In this document: piece by piece, positions 13,458-25,800 of the stretch
How positions within the stretch are numbered: position 1 is the stretch's first letter
How the letters are laid out: every line of letters starts with the position of its first letter
Origin: Phoronis australis
Taxonomy: Eukaryota > Phoronida > Phoronidae
Reading direction: 5' to 3'
DNA: 64,000 nt
NCBI GenBank assembly: GCA_002633005.1
Contig: NMRA01000164.1
Coordinates: forward strand, 555,920-619,919
Program-made: the position numbers and the translations under genes
The notes under the pieces: generated by a model
The model's input: only the letters and a program-made list of their open reading frames with translations
Databases searched by the model: none
What the model was told of the DNA's origin: nothing

Positions 13458-13822
13458 GCTGTGCGTGAACTTGGAATCCTGCTTAAACTCAAGATCGCGT
13501 ATGCGTGAACTTGGAATTGAATGTTCATTTGGGCAATCAGATGAAATTTTTTGTTCAGTGTAAAGAATTTTTGTAATTATTGGCCTCGTGATCACCCATT
13601 TTCTCCTTTACACGATAACTTGTGTCAAGGAATCGCCGAGAGGAACTTATGGTTAAATCATGAATTATTCTTTGATGAATAAATCGCCTTAAGTGGAAAA
13701 AAAATTGGATAAAATTTACGTTATTTTATCAACATGTGATTTGATTTAGTGCAGTGCAATTTTTATCAACATGAACGTGATATTTGTGAAGTTTCCTCCT
13801 GTATTCCAAGTTCACGCACAGC
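13458..13822. repeat. Inverted-repeat element with GCTGTGCGTGAACTTGGAAT ends
   Basis: The 20-mer GCTGTGCGTGAACTTGGAAT at 13,459 is exactly reverse-complemented near 13,803-13,822. A second direct copy of TGCGTGAACTTGGAATT sits at about 13,504. The interval is AT-rich and non-coding. Likely a MITE or fragment of one. Confidence 0.6.
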
Positions 13823-14109
13823 AACATCACTTACATGTGTTCTACAAGGTGGCGCTTCGATCTACGTTATAACACATTCTCACAAAACTGCCTATTATTT
13901 CTCATGCCATGGAAGTGAGGTGAGATTGAAAAGTACGGTTATGCTTTGCTGTCCATTCAGCTTGGAACAAGTACTACAGATTCCAATGAATTGTTTTGTA
14001 TTTAGTTAAAATATTACATTTAGAATAACGCCCACATCCGTTCGACCCCAGTGTGCAAGTTGCCGTGCAATCTGAATCTGATAAATAGTCCGATAGGTAA
14101 CACACTTGA

Positions 14110-15005
14110 CTAGATAGCCAGACAGCTAGCTGTGCCTGTGTATGAGTGTATGTCTGTATGAAGACTATCGTCAAAATCAAAATACAGCTAGGTACCACTG
14201 TGTGTTTTTCTTCCATAAACCCCGAAATTGCACAGGGTAGTTATGCTCGTCACCTCACTGTGAAATTTGCTTTAACATGTAAAGCTAAAGACCGGACGGG
14301 GTGCATGCAAAATTTGGGAGTCAACTGACACTCACCTTGCCCATTACAACCCTTTAAGTTAAAAACAATGCAACAAACGTCATTTTCTTGCGTCATTCTC
14401 GGTCTTTTGTAGCAATGAAAAGTATATTGTCGTTTTGAAAACAGTACGCTCGTGTCACGCACACACACCATTTCCTAAATTTTGCGACAACTTCGCAGCA
14501 GCAAAATTTGTTCTGTGGAAATTCGGTTTTTCGGTATCGAAATTCTAAAAACTTATCATGAAGTGAAACCAGTTCCAATAATTTGTTGCGACGTGTATGC
14601 AACCTCGTGATAGAACAACAGTTGATTGACGAATCGGGGAAAAAAGAAACTGGCCAATAGGTGATGCAATATTTCATGGCGCCGAAAGCCGACGCAGAAG
14701 TTCGCTCTGCAACTTTAGCAGCAGAATAACGGTAGAACGCCATTTTTTCTAACACCGTTAAATAATTTAGTTTACTCAAGGAAGACTATAGTTTTTAATG
14801 ACACTAATTTTGTGTCAGATTTTATCTTACCACTTTTTTACCCACATCGGTGCAAAGCTGTATGTTTAGTATGAATGCCACAGAGAAACAGGGTTCTTAA
14901 CCAGCCAACCAAGGAGCTCTGTGTTGCCAAGCCTGACTAGAGTTGGTGAAGCTCCTGTAAGCGCTTCATACGCTGGAAGCATTTCGGCAAATTATGCCTC
15001 ACAGT
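14110..15005 (-). repeat. Copy 1 of repeat family A, directly upstream of MRPL36
   Basis: Read on the minus strand, this segment shares long stretches with 30,978-32,283, 37,795-37,990 and (same strand as here) 38,664-39,560. Landmark words are TTTTTTACCCACATCGGTGC (about 14,836), a GCGCCGAAAGCC/CATGAAATATTGCGTCACC region, CCCCGTCCGGTCTTTAGC, and GGTACCTAGCTGTATTTTG (read on minus). Homology with the 39.5-kb copy extends to the words around TTCATACGCTGGAAGCATTT (about 14,970). No protein is encoded. It is the least interrupted copy. It may be a transposon-like repeat or a dispersed duplication of the MRPL36 upstream region. Confidence 0.75.
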
Positions 15006-15357
15006 CACACTGAATAAAACATCAAAGTCCCGTTGTCATAAGTACAACCATTATGTTGAATTCGAATCATGTCAAAAGCAGGTCACTCCACTTGACTTGT
15101 TTGAATAACTGAAGAATTTATTGCAGAGTAATTGAATACAGTGTTTGGTCATCAACTTTTGTGTCTTACCTTCTAATAAAGAAAAGTTAAAAATTTTACT
15201 TGATCGGTAAGACCCCCATTCTTTGACAAAACTTTCGCATATGTTTCCAGTGACCTAGTTACGTGATTTCGATTGAATTCGAAAAGTTCAAAATAATGCA
15301 CCAGCTTCAGTGTTATAATTTTGTCTCTTATGAATATTTCATATCTATTTCAGGAAA

Positions 15358-15795
15358 ATGACCCACCTTCTAATTTCACTTCAAAGGAGTGTAATTGGCA
15401 CTCAGGTGTCAAGTGTAACAAAGAGATCAATGTCCAAACTGTGTATGCAACCAGTTAGGGCAAATCTGACTGCGGCCTGCTCCACAACGAGTGCTGTGGT
15501 CTCTAAAACTGCCATCGACTCGGGTACCAGAATCTTTGGTCAGGTCATGATGTCACCTTTCCTCAGAACATTTAGCGTGTACTCGTCTGTCAGAAAATGG
15601 TCGCGATTACTTTGTCCGCTGTCAGTTACGATTGGTCAAGAAAGGACTTATAAAGTAAAAGTTTCTCTGAAAAAGCGGTGCAAATATTGTTATTTCGTCA
15701 AAAGGCAAAACCGGTTATTTGTGGAGTGCAAAGACAAACCACGACATAAACAGATGCAAAGGATTAACAAGAAGAACTTATTCAGGGACAACTAG
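15358..15795 (+). CDS. MRPL36: Mitochondrial ribosomal protein L36 (bL36m), 145 aa
   Basis: Uninterrupted frame of 145 codons plus TAG. The ATG follows a good splice acceptor (TTTCAG just before 15,354), so a non-coding 5' exon probably lies upstream. Residues 1 to about 95 are basic, Ser/Thr-rich and almost free of acidic residues, as in a mitochondrial targeting sequence. Residues about 98-134 form the bL36 domain: [17 protein letters not shown], then [10 protein letters not shown], giving zinc ligands C108, C111, C124 and H130 (C-x2-C...C-x5-H). The family protein is a small zinc-ribbon component of the large mitoribosomal subunit. Human MRPL36 is about 103 aa, so the N-terminal extension is longer here. 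A downstream ATG (for example M25, M30 or M64) could be the real start. The tail after the domain ([10 protein letters not shown]) is an added extension. Confidence 0.9.
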   Translation: MTHLLISLQRSVIGTQVSSVTKRSMSKLCMQPVRANLTAACSTTSAVVSKTAIDSGTRIFGQVMMSPFLRTFSVYSSVRKWSRLLCPLSVTIGQERTYKVKVSLKKRCKYCYFVKRQNRLFVECKDKPRHKQMQRINKKNLFRDN

Positions 15796-18700
15796 ATTTA
15801 CAGGGTGTAACGGAAGAATGTGGATTTTGAGGTGTCTGAGAAAGCTATGGCAGTGTTGTTTCGTCACGGACTGTATCTCATGAACTGCCGAATTAATATT
15901 CTTAGTTCACGAGATGTGTGGTCTTGTGCACATTCCGCAACATACTTATTCACTAACAGCACCTTTCAAGTTAGCCCGTTGCTGAGTGTTGTAATGTGTC
16001 GTTAGGTCTTGAATTTTGGAATTGCACTTCCTGAACTATTTACAAAATCACTCACGACACCAAGAATTTTACTAAAGGAAGAAGTTGAACAGCTTTTCAA
16101 TGCCAAAGTGTTTTATTTCCTGCTATACAGTAGATACCAAAATGTGACGTATGAATATACTAACCAGAAGCTTGGATTGGCGCATGAAGTGAGTGGCACA
16201 ACTGCTGGGAATGTCATAAGAAAATATCGAGAGTTCAGAGTGTGTTGTATGCGTTATATTATAGTATGGCTAAGAAGCAGAACTCTGGAATGCCATTGTA
16301 CTCTTTGGAGGCTTAGCCGATGCACATTCCGCAATGCAGTGAGCCAAACTGTACATCTTATCAGATCTGAGAATTGAACTTGGTCTATGAGTATGACAGG
16401 TGAACACCGAAACCATTTCGTCATGAACTGAATCCTGGCCAAGCATTGCTTCATACGCAGCCAAGTCCGAGTAAGGCAAAATCCAACTCATCTGAAAGGC
16501 CAACTGCATGAAATGGAAAAATAATTTTTGTACTGCATCATTTTGTCTGCAGAGCTAAACAGATTTGAATTGTGCACATTTTTCTTTTGCTAGTTTTAGC
16601 AAGGTTGCGGCTTTCTAATGTTGGAAATACCGGGTAATTGAACATCAACAGACCACATGCATGTATTCTAGTTTAACAGAAGTGGGACCAAATCTTCATC
16701 TCGTTATAGAATCGTGCATGAGATCTGTCACCATGCATGTTGGAAGTCAGCAAGAGGGCTTAAAAAACCCAGATGTATTCCCACTGTGAAGTACGAGATT
16801 TGCACTAAGGAAAGTTGGACAAAAATATGTCTTGCTTCATGTCTTGTTCTTGCAATCTCTTTGTAAAAAACTTAGAATAATAAATGACTACATGCCAAAA
16901 TGAGTTATATTGTAGTATGGGCTAAAGATTGTGGTTAGGTATTGCTCTCCTGTTCTCGTCATTCTGTGTTGTTGCTCATACCTTATCTCATCAGATATGC
17001 AAGGATTTGTCCTGGTCAATGTTAGGTTATGTTATGTGCTTTGTTTGCATAGAATGTCATGCTGCAATTCATTAACATGTTACTTTCCCCGTTCATCAAT
17101 GAAGTTCTCAATAAAAAAATCTCATTACATGATAATTGCATACAATAGCATAGTCTCGTTCCAGCTTTCAGTCTGCTTTGTGTAAGATGACAATAGTTGT
17201 GTTCCTGACAAAATCTCCTTCCTGATTTGGAAATTCACATGTGTTGACTAGCCTGATTGGTGTTTGTTTACTAAGACCTAACACCAGCCCAGTAGCTGTG
17301 GACTGTTAGATTATAAATGTGTTGCTTTTACCCACTGGACATCGTAATGGGCCTTCGTTGCGAAGTTACTGGACGTAATCTTCTATGACCGATCATGTGC
17401 CACAATATACCGACGCATGTAGTTCTGTTTTTGCTAATAAAAATGTTTTTCAACTTCAAATGTTTTATTGTCAACACAGTTAAGCAAGAGCATCGTTCAC
17501 AACAAAATACAATTCTTTAAGTGAGCAACATTAGTGATCAATGAACTTCGGTTCATGAAGAGTGCAATTATGTGACGAGTATTCTAAAGTACGCACCTGT
17601 AATTTTGTTTCTCCCGTACCTTTTTAAGATGTTGCTTTTACAGACACGATGGCAGCAATTAGTCACAAATGTCCATGATAAGATTAAAGGCCCCAAAAAG
17701 GTAAGAAACCAACATTCTAATAAACACTTTTTGAGGTCCTAAGCTCCCACAGCACCGTGGCGTTTGTTTCATAAGTGGCTTAAGACAGAAATTTGGTCTT
17801 TTGCTTCCAAAAAAGGTTTCGCAAGTCCATCACAGCTTAGAAATAATTAACAGAAATTATTTAAGTAACTACCAGTTACGTGTATATTCTCATAGACTTG
17901 GGGTTTTTGGTCCAGTAGGATTTAATTATTTTTCTGACATAAAACCCCTTCGAAAGTCATTTCCTGAAACATACCCACAAAAAAAGCACTCCTAAATAAG
18001 TGTGTTAATATTTCTCTGGATCAAAAGGCTAACTGCCACAATTGCTAAATTCCAGCACATGCTCTATGTGGGATGGTTGCTTTGCGTGATGGTAACATTT
18101 TGGACAATGATGTCCCTCCTTCTGCACTTGTGAAGTATTTTTTGTGCCCATTAACTGACCATACAATTTCGTTAAAAGGCACAGAAATCCGACAAAGCTT
18201 GACTAGGACAAATTTCACTGTGGATTTACACAAATATGCCTATGATGGTGGAATTCAAAGATGATTTGACACGGGGCAAAAATTTGTCCAAGTTAATTTA
18301 TGAGAATACTCCTCCACTTGAAATGTTACGTTATTGTAATGCAATTTCAACATGCTAGCATGCAAAAAAATATATTATTAAGAACATTTAGTGAAACACA
18401 ATCAAGTTGAACAACAGTTATGCGCAAATAACCATGGGAGCTTAATAATAACATCAATTTATGTTACAGTGTCTTAAGGGCTTTGTGAAATGCCTGTCAT
18501 AGTTTCTAAGTTTTATCTTGATTTATGATAGCAATGCTCACACATATATTCATTCATATGTACCAGACAATTAAGTCTAGCCAACTTATTAGCTAACTAG
18601 ATTTGCACAATTTCACTTCCATGGCTTTGTAGTTACAATTGCATGCAGAGCTGAACACCATTTATGTTCCACTCGGGGATAATTAGGTCAAGCCTAAGTA

Positions 18701-19893
18701 AAAAATGGAATATATGAAGTTTGTGGTGGGAAATCTTCATATAAAGCAACCGATGAACTTCATTTCACCATATCAAAGAACTAAAACAAAGGGTTCTACC
18801 CCATAACGTGAACCAAAACAATGGTTTTCAGTGCTGCATAGGGCTTCAAGAATTATCAATATGACCCGGCATTGATACAATCCTCTTGATATCATATTTC
18901 AATGGTATCTTTTATCAAAACTGTGGACATGGAGATAATTATGTATAAAAGTTAAGCTTACATGATCCAGTAATCGCGTAATTGGGTTATTTGCCTAAGT
19001 GCATCATACTTTCACCCAACTGAGCAAACTCGTATCTTGAGAAAAGATTGCATATTTTGCAATGGTCCCAAAGCTGGCTGAATGGCAGTTACAAATCCAT
19101 TTTGAACTTTTGGAAGACATAAGTTCTTAAACATTCTTGGAAATGCTTCATTGTTGGTATTTCACCAGCGCTGCCTTGCTATCCATACAAACTGATAGTT
19201 GAATAACGGCAAGCAGCCTCAGTTGCATGACTTTGCAATAACTTTACCAAAGCAGAGACAAAGCAGCCACACTATAAAAACACTATAAAAAAGTTGCGGC
19301 AATGCATTCGAGATATAGTTTATTAATAAATTGTTGTTTCATCCAAGGACTTGTGTCCAGGTGACATCACCGAAGGAAACAAAAAGTAAAGCTGATGAAA
19401 TTGCCTAGCTGACAGTGCTCAAAATGCATATCATGGCAGTACCAAAAAAAAAAAAACGCTATTTCCTCAAAGTAACCCTTATAAGACACAAACTGTATAT
19501 TACAACAGCAATCATAAAAGCTGGTCACTTAGTGACCCTGATATCACATATACAAAGTGTATACTTTAGCAGAACATACCAACAGGTACTAGACACTCAG
19601 AGTGACTTAGCGGACATGCCAGTTCAGTCTAGGAAGTTGCATTTAATTCCACAAATCAACAATTTGTTAAGTAAGACATCTGTCCACAAATAACCTACAT
19701 TAACATCAGTATCACAGAAAACATCTAAGAACAGGAATTGTCTTTCACAAAAGTAAAAAATATAAAGATCAAACACTATTAAAGCAGATTTCTTTTCTCA
19801 TTAAACTTCTGATACAAAATGTACAGAAAAAACCTGTTCGCACACAGCAAGCGCTACATAAAAGAATGACAACAAAGGAGTGTATGGAAGCAT
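15796..19893. other. MRPL36 3' UTR and convergent intergenic region
   Basis: No coding segment recognised. MRPL36 (+) and the next gene (-) converge here. Plus-strand AATAAA-type signals occur near 16,878 and at 17,436; minus-strand signals (TTTATT) occur near 19,319. The rest looks like unique, non-coding AT-rich DNA. Confidence 0.55.
17436..17441 (+). promoter_or_regulatory. Candidate poly-A signal for MRPL36
   Basis: AATAAA followed by a T-rich run (AATGTTTTTCAAC). It is one of two plus-strand candidates; the other, AATAAA near 16,878, is closer to the stop. Choice uncertain. Confidence 0.3.
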
Positions 19894-22800
19894 TCATATC
19901 CTTCCAACGTAAGGAATTCCTATCTTCTTCTGAAGTTGTTCGGTGCGCCTATAAAATTCTCGCTCCATGTCAGACATTTTGTTCAGTTCGTCTGCAAATT
20001 CATCAACGCATTCGGGACGTTTTGGATACAGAGAACTTCTTGGTGGACTGGTGGTTTTCTCAGGTGATTTTTGGTTGGTGACTTTGTCTTTTTTCAGTTT
20101 ATTTTTAACTTGAGCAGACACCGGGCGAGTGGTTTCATACGCAAGCGGCCTCTGTTGCTTGTGTTCAGATGCTGTCACTATAATGAGAATTTGTTCCTGC
20201 CTTTAACACTACAAAATCAACACATTTCAGCAGAGTTCATTAAAGGTACGGTAACTCTCCACTTATTTCACACAAAAACAATCGCCAAAATGGCAATTTT
20301 TACATTTTCCAATGACTGATTAACTTTTTAGCAAACGTTGTTCATGACATCTACATACTGCAAACCATGTTTGTTCTTTACGTTCACTTATTTGAAGAAA
20401 TTTAACAAAACAGAATTTCACCTGTTGACCATATTGTGAGCTAAATAAGTGAAGAATTACCGTAACAAGAATAATTTCATCTGCTTTGATGTTTATTATA
20501 TCAGTGCTCAACCAATTCAATTTCGCATTTATGCTTAATGAAGACATGATTAGATCGGTGCCTATCTTGGATGCAAGTTATATAAGATATAAGAAATAAA
20601 ACTAAAGACATAAAAACCTTCAGTTTCAGTTCTTGGTTATACCTTCCCACATTTATCAATATTAGAAGTAGCACAAGCTTTGCTTCATCAAGCTCAGTCT
20701 CTCAATATACATAGTTCATCGTTATGCGCTATTGTAATGATTTAGAAGATAGGTACACAGGATCCCATTGTAAAACACAGGGCATACACTGATATTTTCT
20801 TAAAGAATTCGCTCCCCTTGCAATAAATTGGATTGAAATGTATTGATGGAATTCTGGGGATGACTCAAATATCAGAAATTCTACATGATTGTGAGTTTTG
20901 ATTCCAGTGGCCCAGGACAGTGTACTTGGGCAAAGGGCAATAAGAATTTAAAGCTAGAGAGAAAACTTCCGATAAGACAACTCATTAAAAAATTGAATAC
21001 GCTTGGGAAAACAGAATTACATATCCACTAAGCAGTAAAATATACACCCATCTAATCTATTGTAATCCAGTCATCTGAATGACAACACAAGAGGGCAGTG
21101 CTAGAACCCAATCCAATGTCAATTTTTTTGAACTTGTATCACCTACCAATATAAAACTGGTTTTAACCTGTTCCTCACAAAATTGAGGTGGTTGCTGGGT
21201 TAGGGAAGCGTTGAGACTTTGTTATTCGAGACCAGGCTTAGTTGGCTTCATCCTGTTGGTCATTTAATGAGCCAAAAGCAAGAGTACTAGTTGGCCATAA
21301 AATGACAAGCTCGGTGAAGAGAATTTATTAAGCCTGGTCTCAAAACAAAGGACCATCTGTTCTTTTCAAGCCCAAGAATATGAACGAAAAATAAACTGCG
21401 GCCGACGTGAATAACTCTAAGATCATGAGTTCATTACAGCTTTAATGTTGATACACACGATAGTCAATAACATTTATCAATGCACACACAACTTTGAAAA
21501 TGCACATAGAAGTACCTGCACTCTTTGGCCTTGACCTCAGCTTGTCAGACGTCTGCTGCTGAACAGCACTAACAGGACGCTTCTTCTTGCCTTGGATTTT
21601 ACTTCTGTCGAACACGTCGTCCTGCAAACAACATCGGCAAATAAAAAATAAAAACAATTTTCATGATAAAATTCATATTTTTGTTTGGTATTGCAATTCT
21701 TCACTCACTTATCACACAATATGGCCCACAAGTGAAATTCTATTTTGTCAAATTTCTTCACAAAAATAGAGATAAAAGAAAATTTTAATCTTTCTACTTA
21801 GGTTTTTACTTTTGGTCAATTGTCCATTATTTAAAGTGAAAAAGTGGCGATTTCAGCATTTTTTTATGTATATTAATTGGAGAATTGCCATATACCTTTT
21901 GTATTATCAGTGGGTGTAATGCACAAAACCGTAACGCTTTAAAGGCAGCAACTGGAGAGTCAATGCCTAAAGAAACTACAAACTATGTTTTATATATATA
22001 TAAATTTTAAACTGGCATGGAAATGTGTATCACAAAATTTCTAAGTCTGGTCAGCATGCCACCTGTGGTCACATCACGTGATCTAATGAATACATTAGGA
22101 TTTCAAAGACGAGATGCCAATTAATAAGTCTAATTTGATTTCTGTATTGGACCAGTGGTCCCGATGGTTCAGTGGACTAGAGCGTCAGTACGGTTAACAA
22201 AAGGTTCCAGGTTCGAGTCCCGGTTGGGGTAGAAAGCTTTTCAGACTTATATTCAATAGAATACGTGATGCGACCATAGGTGGCATGCTGACCAATATTT
22301 GCAAAACTATGCTTTGGAGTTTAGTCTTCTTCACAGAAGTAATTTCGAACTGTCAATGGACCATCATTGACCTTTTCAAGGAGAGCATAGAATCTATATG
22401 TGCTCATTCCAGTGCATAGATTTGTGGGACATGACACATCCAATACACAACACAGAGTCACGCACGCGATCGTCTTCTCGGTGGACACGGGGTTGATTTT
22501 GGATAGATGCTATTTGTTTACTTGCACCTATGAAATACTCCTAAAGTAAGTGATTTCTACTCATCAGTTACCTATTTTTAGTGCTCTTTGTGCTGTTTTG
22601 GATGACTGCTATCGGTATCTCACGACCCTTTGTGTGTACGACGTCTTACGCTATCCATAAAAAGATCAACCACATTCCTATCCTTTGTTTGAAATGAAAT
22701 TGATTACAGTGAAATGCCAGGAATTCCCCTCAAAGGCATATGGCTTTAGCGACTGAAACTAACCCCCCCCCCTACAAACAACTTAATGGGTCTGATATGA

Positions 22801-25800
22801 AGCAGCAGTAACATGTAAGTTCTTTTCAAGCATAGAAATCATTTTTAATTTTAATACAGAACAAGATGCAATCGATTTCAAAAAAGTATTCTAAGTCAAA
22901 AGTTGATTTTAGACAGAAGGTGAGGGTTGATTGTCCCTTCCAACCAAATGCCCATTTTGACTACACAACATAGCACAATATTAGAAAACTAAACATTGAG
23001 AAGCGTAATGAGAAGTTTACAAATAACAAAAAGGTAGACAACCAAGTGAATACCAGTAACTTGCAAATGGATGAGTGAATGTCTAGCAAAGTGAGTAAGG
23101 CTGACGACCATTGATATTTCATGGTTGGATGGATACAGATGGGGATTTTTTCTCTTTAATTAGTGGCTTAATGTTTTCATGTAATTTATTAGCCATATTT
23201 TGATAGAGTGGAGTCACAGGTGAACTGTAGGTGGTGCTGACTATTGACCCCAGAATACTCCATCACTATACAGCAATAATACATTTCATCATAATGACAC
23301 TCTTATCAAAAAAGCAACGTGGAGCGTTGAAATGCGCCCACAAATGCATCGCTAACAGTGTGCTTCTGGGGTTGTTTGTTTCATAAAAAAGCCACTAGAT
23401 GGCGCAAAAACATCAAATCCATCTAAGAACGGGAAAATGCCATCGCTTCTTTAATAGAAAGCCATTTACCAAATTTCATAAATATCAGTCACGGAACTTC
23501 AGAGAAGCAAAGGAAAACGGAAAAAATGAAATTGCCACTATGGGGCACAGCGTTCATTGGATCGGACTGAAAGACGTCGTCAGTGTTAGCTTCATAAAAA
23601 TACAATTACTAAATTTAATAAAGATCATGCAGTGTGTTAAGGAGATGCAGCTATGGGCGCAAAACAAAGCAAAACTACCACCTTTTTTCAAAATCATCCT
23701 TAGAACGGTTTGGTTGATCGAAGGGTGGACACCAAAAAACAGACTTGAAAACAGGAAAAATGGCCACTAGGTGTCGCAAAGTACCCTGATTTCATCCGAA
23801 AATGGAAGTATAGTGTCATCTCACTAATAGATGCCTATATGCCAAATTTTATGCAAATACGTTGAGGACCTTTGAAGATATAGAGGTAAGCGTAAAAAAC
23901 TAAAATTGCCACTAGGGGGCACACCAGTGGTTGGATCTGTCTGAAAGTTCGCTCATGTCGTCCCATCTATGAAAGGAACACATGTGCCAAATTTCATGAA
24001 CATATGTCCAAGGGTTTTGGAGATAGAGCAGTGGACGCCGGATGGACGCCAGCTGGCCGGACGCCGGATGGACGGAGATGATGGCATATTGCGTCCACAT
24101 ATAAATATGTGGGCGCATAAAAATAGCTAATAACATGAAAGCATTAGCCCAAACAGTACAGTTGCTTCTGCTCTATACCCTGGCTCTTTTTGAAACCTGC
24201 GCACGCTACTTAAAGAAAAAAAACACCCACCAGTCTCAATTTCAGCCAAGGCCCCCTGGTCAACACAAATACCCGTCCTAGATAAGTAACCCCTCGTCTC
24301 AGGTGGATTTTATTTTGAACATGGGCAACTAAAAAAACACTGCGCAGCTGGGTCAACTTTAAGAACAAGCAAAGACCAGAAACAACTATGCTTTTTTGAC
24401 CTTACTGCACAAAAATCATAATGAAAATCACTTTTTAGTTTCAGTTACACTGAAGACTTCAACAATATAGTACACCAGCTTACCTGTGTATACCTCATGG
24501 GATCGTCGTATTCTTCCTTCACAGACTGCGTATAGTGATCAAAGTCAGTGTAGTTGGGTATACTGTTACTTTTCTTGAGACTACTGTTCGTTATTTTCAG
24601 CCTCTGTAAAGGCTGGGTCTAAAAACAGTCAGGGACAAACAGGAGTTCACTTGACAAATGAATGTAGTTAAGGTTTGGCAAGACCTTATCTACAGGTTTG
24701 TGCATTTGGCAGAATACCTCAACCAATACAGAATTCAAGACAGCAAAAGTACACATAGCCTGAAAGTAGAAAGCTGTCTTGAAAATCTTGATTTTTCAAT
24801 TTACTTCAATTTGCAATTATTTAGGCCATTTGACCATATCTTTTTAAAAGATATAATCAAGGAATGTTTATAGCAAGACATCGGTATCAATAACAAGACC
24901 AAATTTAAATTTGATATAAATTTCCAAGATGATATCTCAAAAACTTTCTAAATCATTATTTCATTTTAGTTTTATAAAAAATCATAGAAGTCCTACTTTT
25001 CATAGTCCCCCACGTAAGAGTGGAACCTTAAATTGCTAACAGCGTTTAGGAGAACAGTGGATAAAGTGTACTACCTGAAAGTTTAATCTGAATACCATCT
25101 GTCATTTCTGAGATGTGCTGTTCTGAAGTTAGCCTAATTTGGACATCAAATTCCCCAATCCAAAAGGACCCTATGCTCAAAAACATTAAACCAAGAACTT
25201 TTAATAGTAGGTGTAGTGAGCCGTGCATAGGGTAGTGGTAAAGTACAGGTAATCTATTCACAGCTAGACTTTTGTAAGAGCTGGCTATGTAAACTGGGCA
25301 ATTGTGTTCTGGTCACTACAACATAAGATCTAATAAGATAGCGTCAAGCTTGTGCCAGTTAATAATTCAACTGCATAAGCCCACTATCACAACCCTGAGG
25401 GGGGATGGAATAGGGTCTGTAATGCAGGACATAAACATTGAGAAAAACTCCCCCCTTCCCTCCCCCTCTCCCTTCTGCTCTCTGTCTTTCTCTTGCAAAT
25501 TGTAATTTGGACTTGCTGAACATCGGTGACCTTTTTACTGTGGAAAAACATGATCCTTGCCACCCGCAGGTTGAAAATATAAATGTACATTCTGTGGTTT
25601 CATTGGTTGGTTTCATTCTGCTTGTATGACCGATGTCCAACTATTCATTGCAGACATTCCAAAAACGTCTAGCCATGAGAAGATCAATTGGTGACCTTTA
25701 TAGCTTAAACTGAACACAACACACACCAGCTCGTCCGTCTCTTGGGCCGGCGCAGGCTTGACTACCAAGTCTCCCCACGTCATGCTGGACACACCGTCTG

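Larger units (their letters stand above)
11015..14109. other. Gene-poor intergenic stretch
   Basis: No frame or splice-bounded segment on either strand looks coding. The stretch contains a GT/GC-rich purine-pyrimidine tract (12,250-12,362) and an inverted-repeat element (13,458-13,822), listed separately. Otherwise I see nothing. Confidence 0.6.

Noticed and set aside
22158-22230. Functional tRNA gene
   Set aside because: The anticodon stem is poorly paired, the base before the anticodon is not T, and it sits in the middle of a mobile element.
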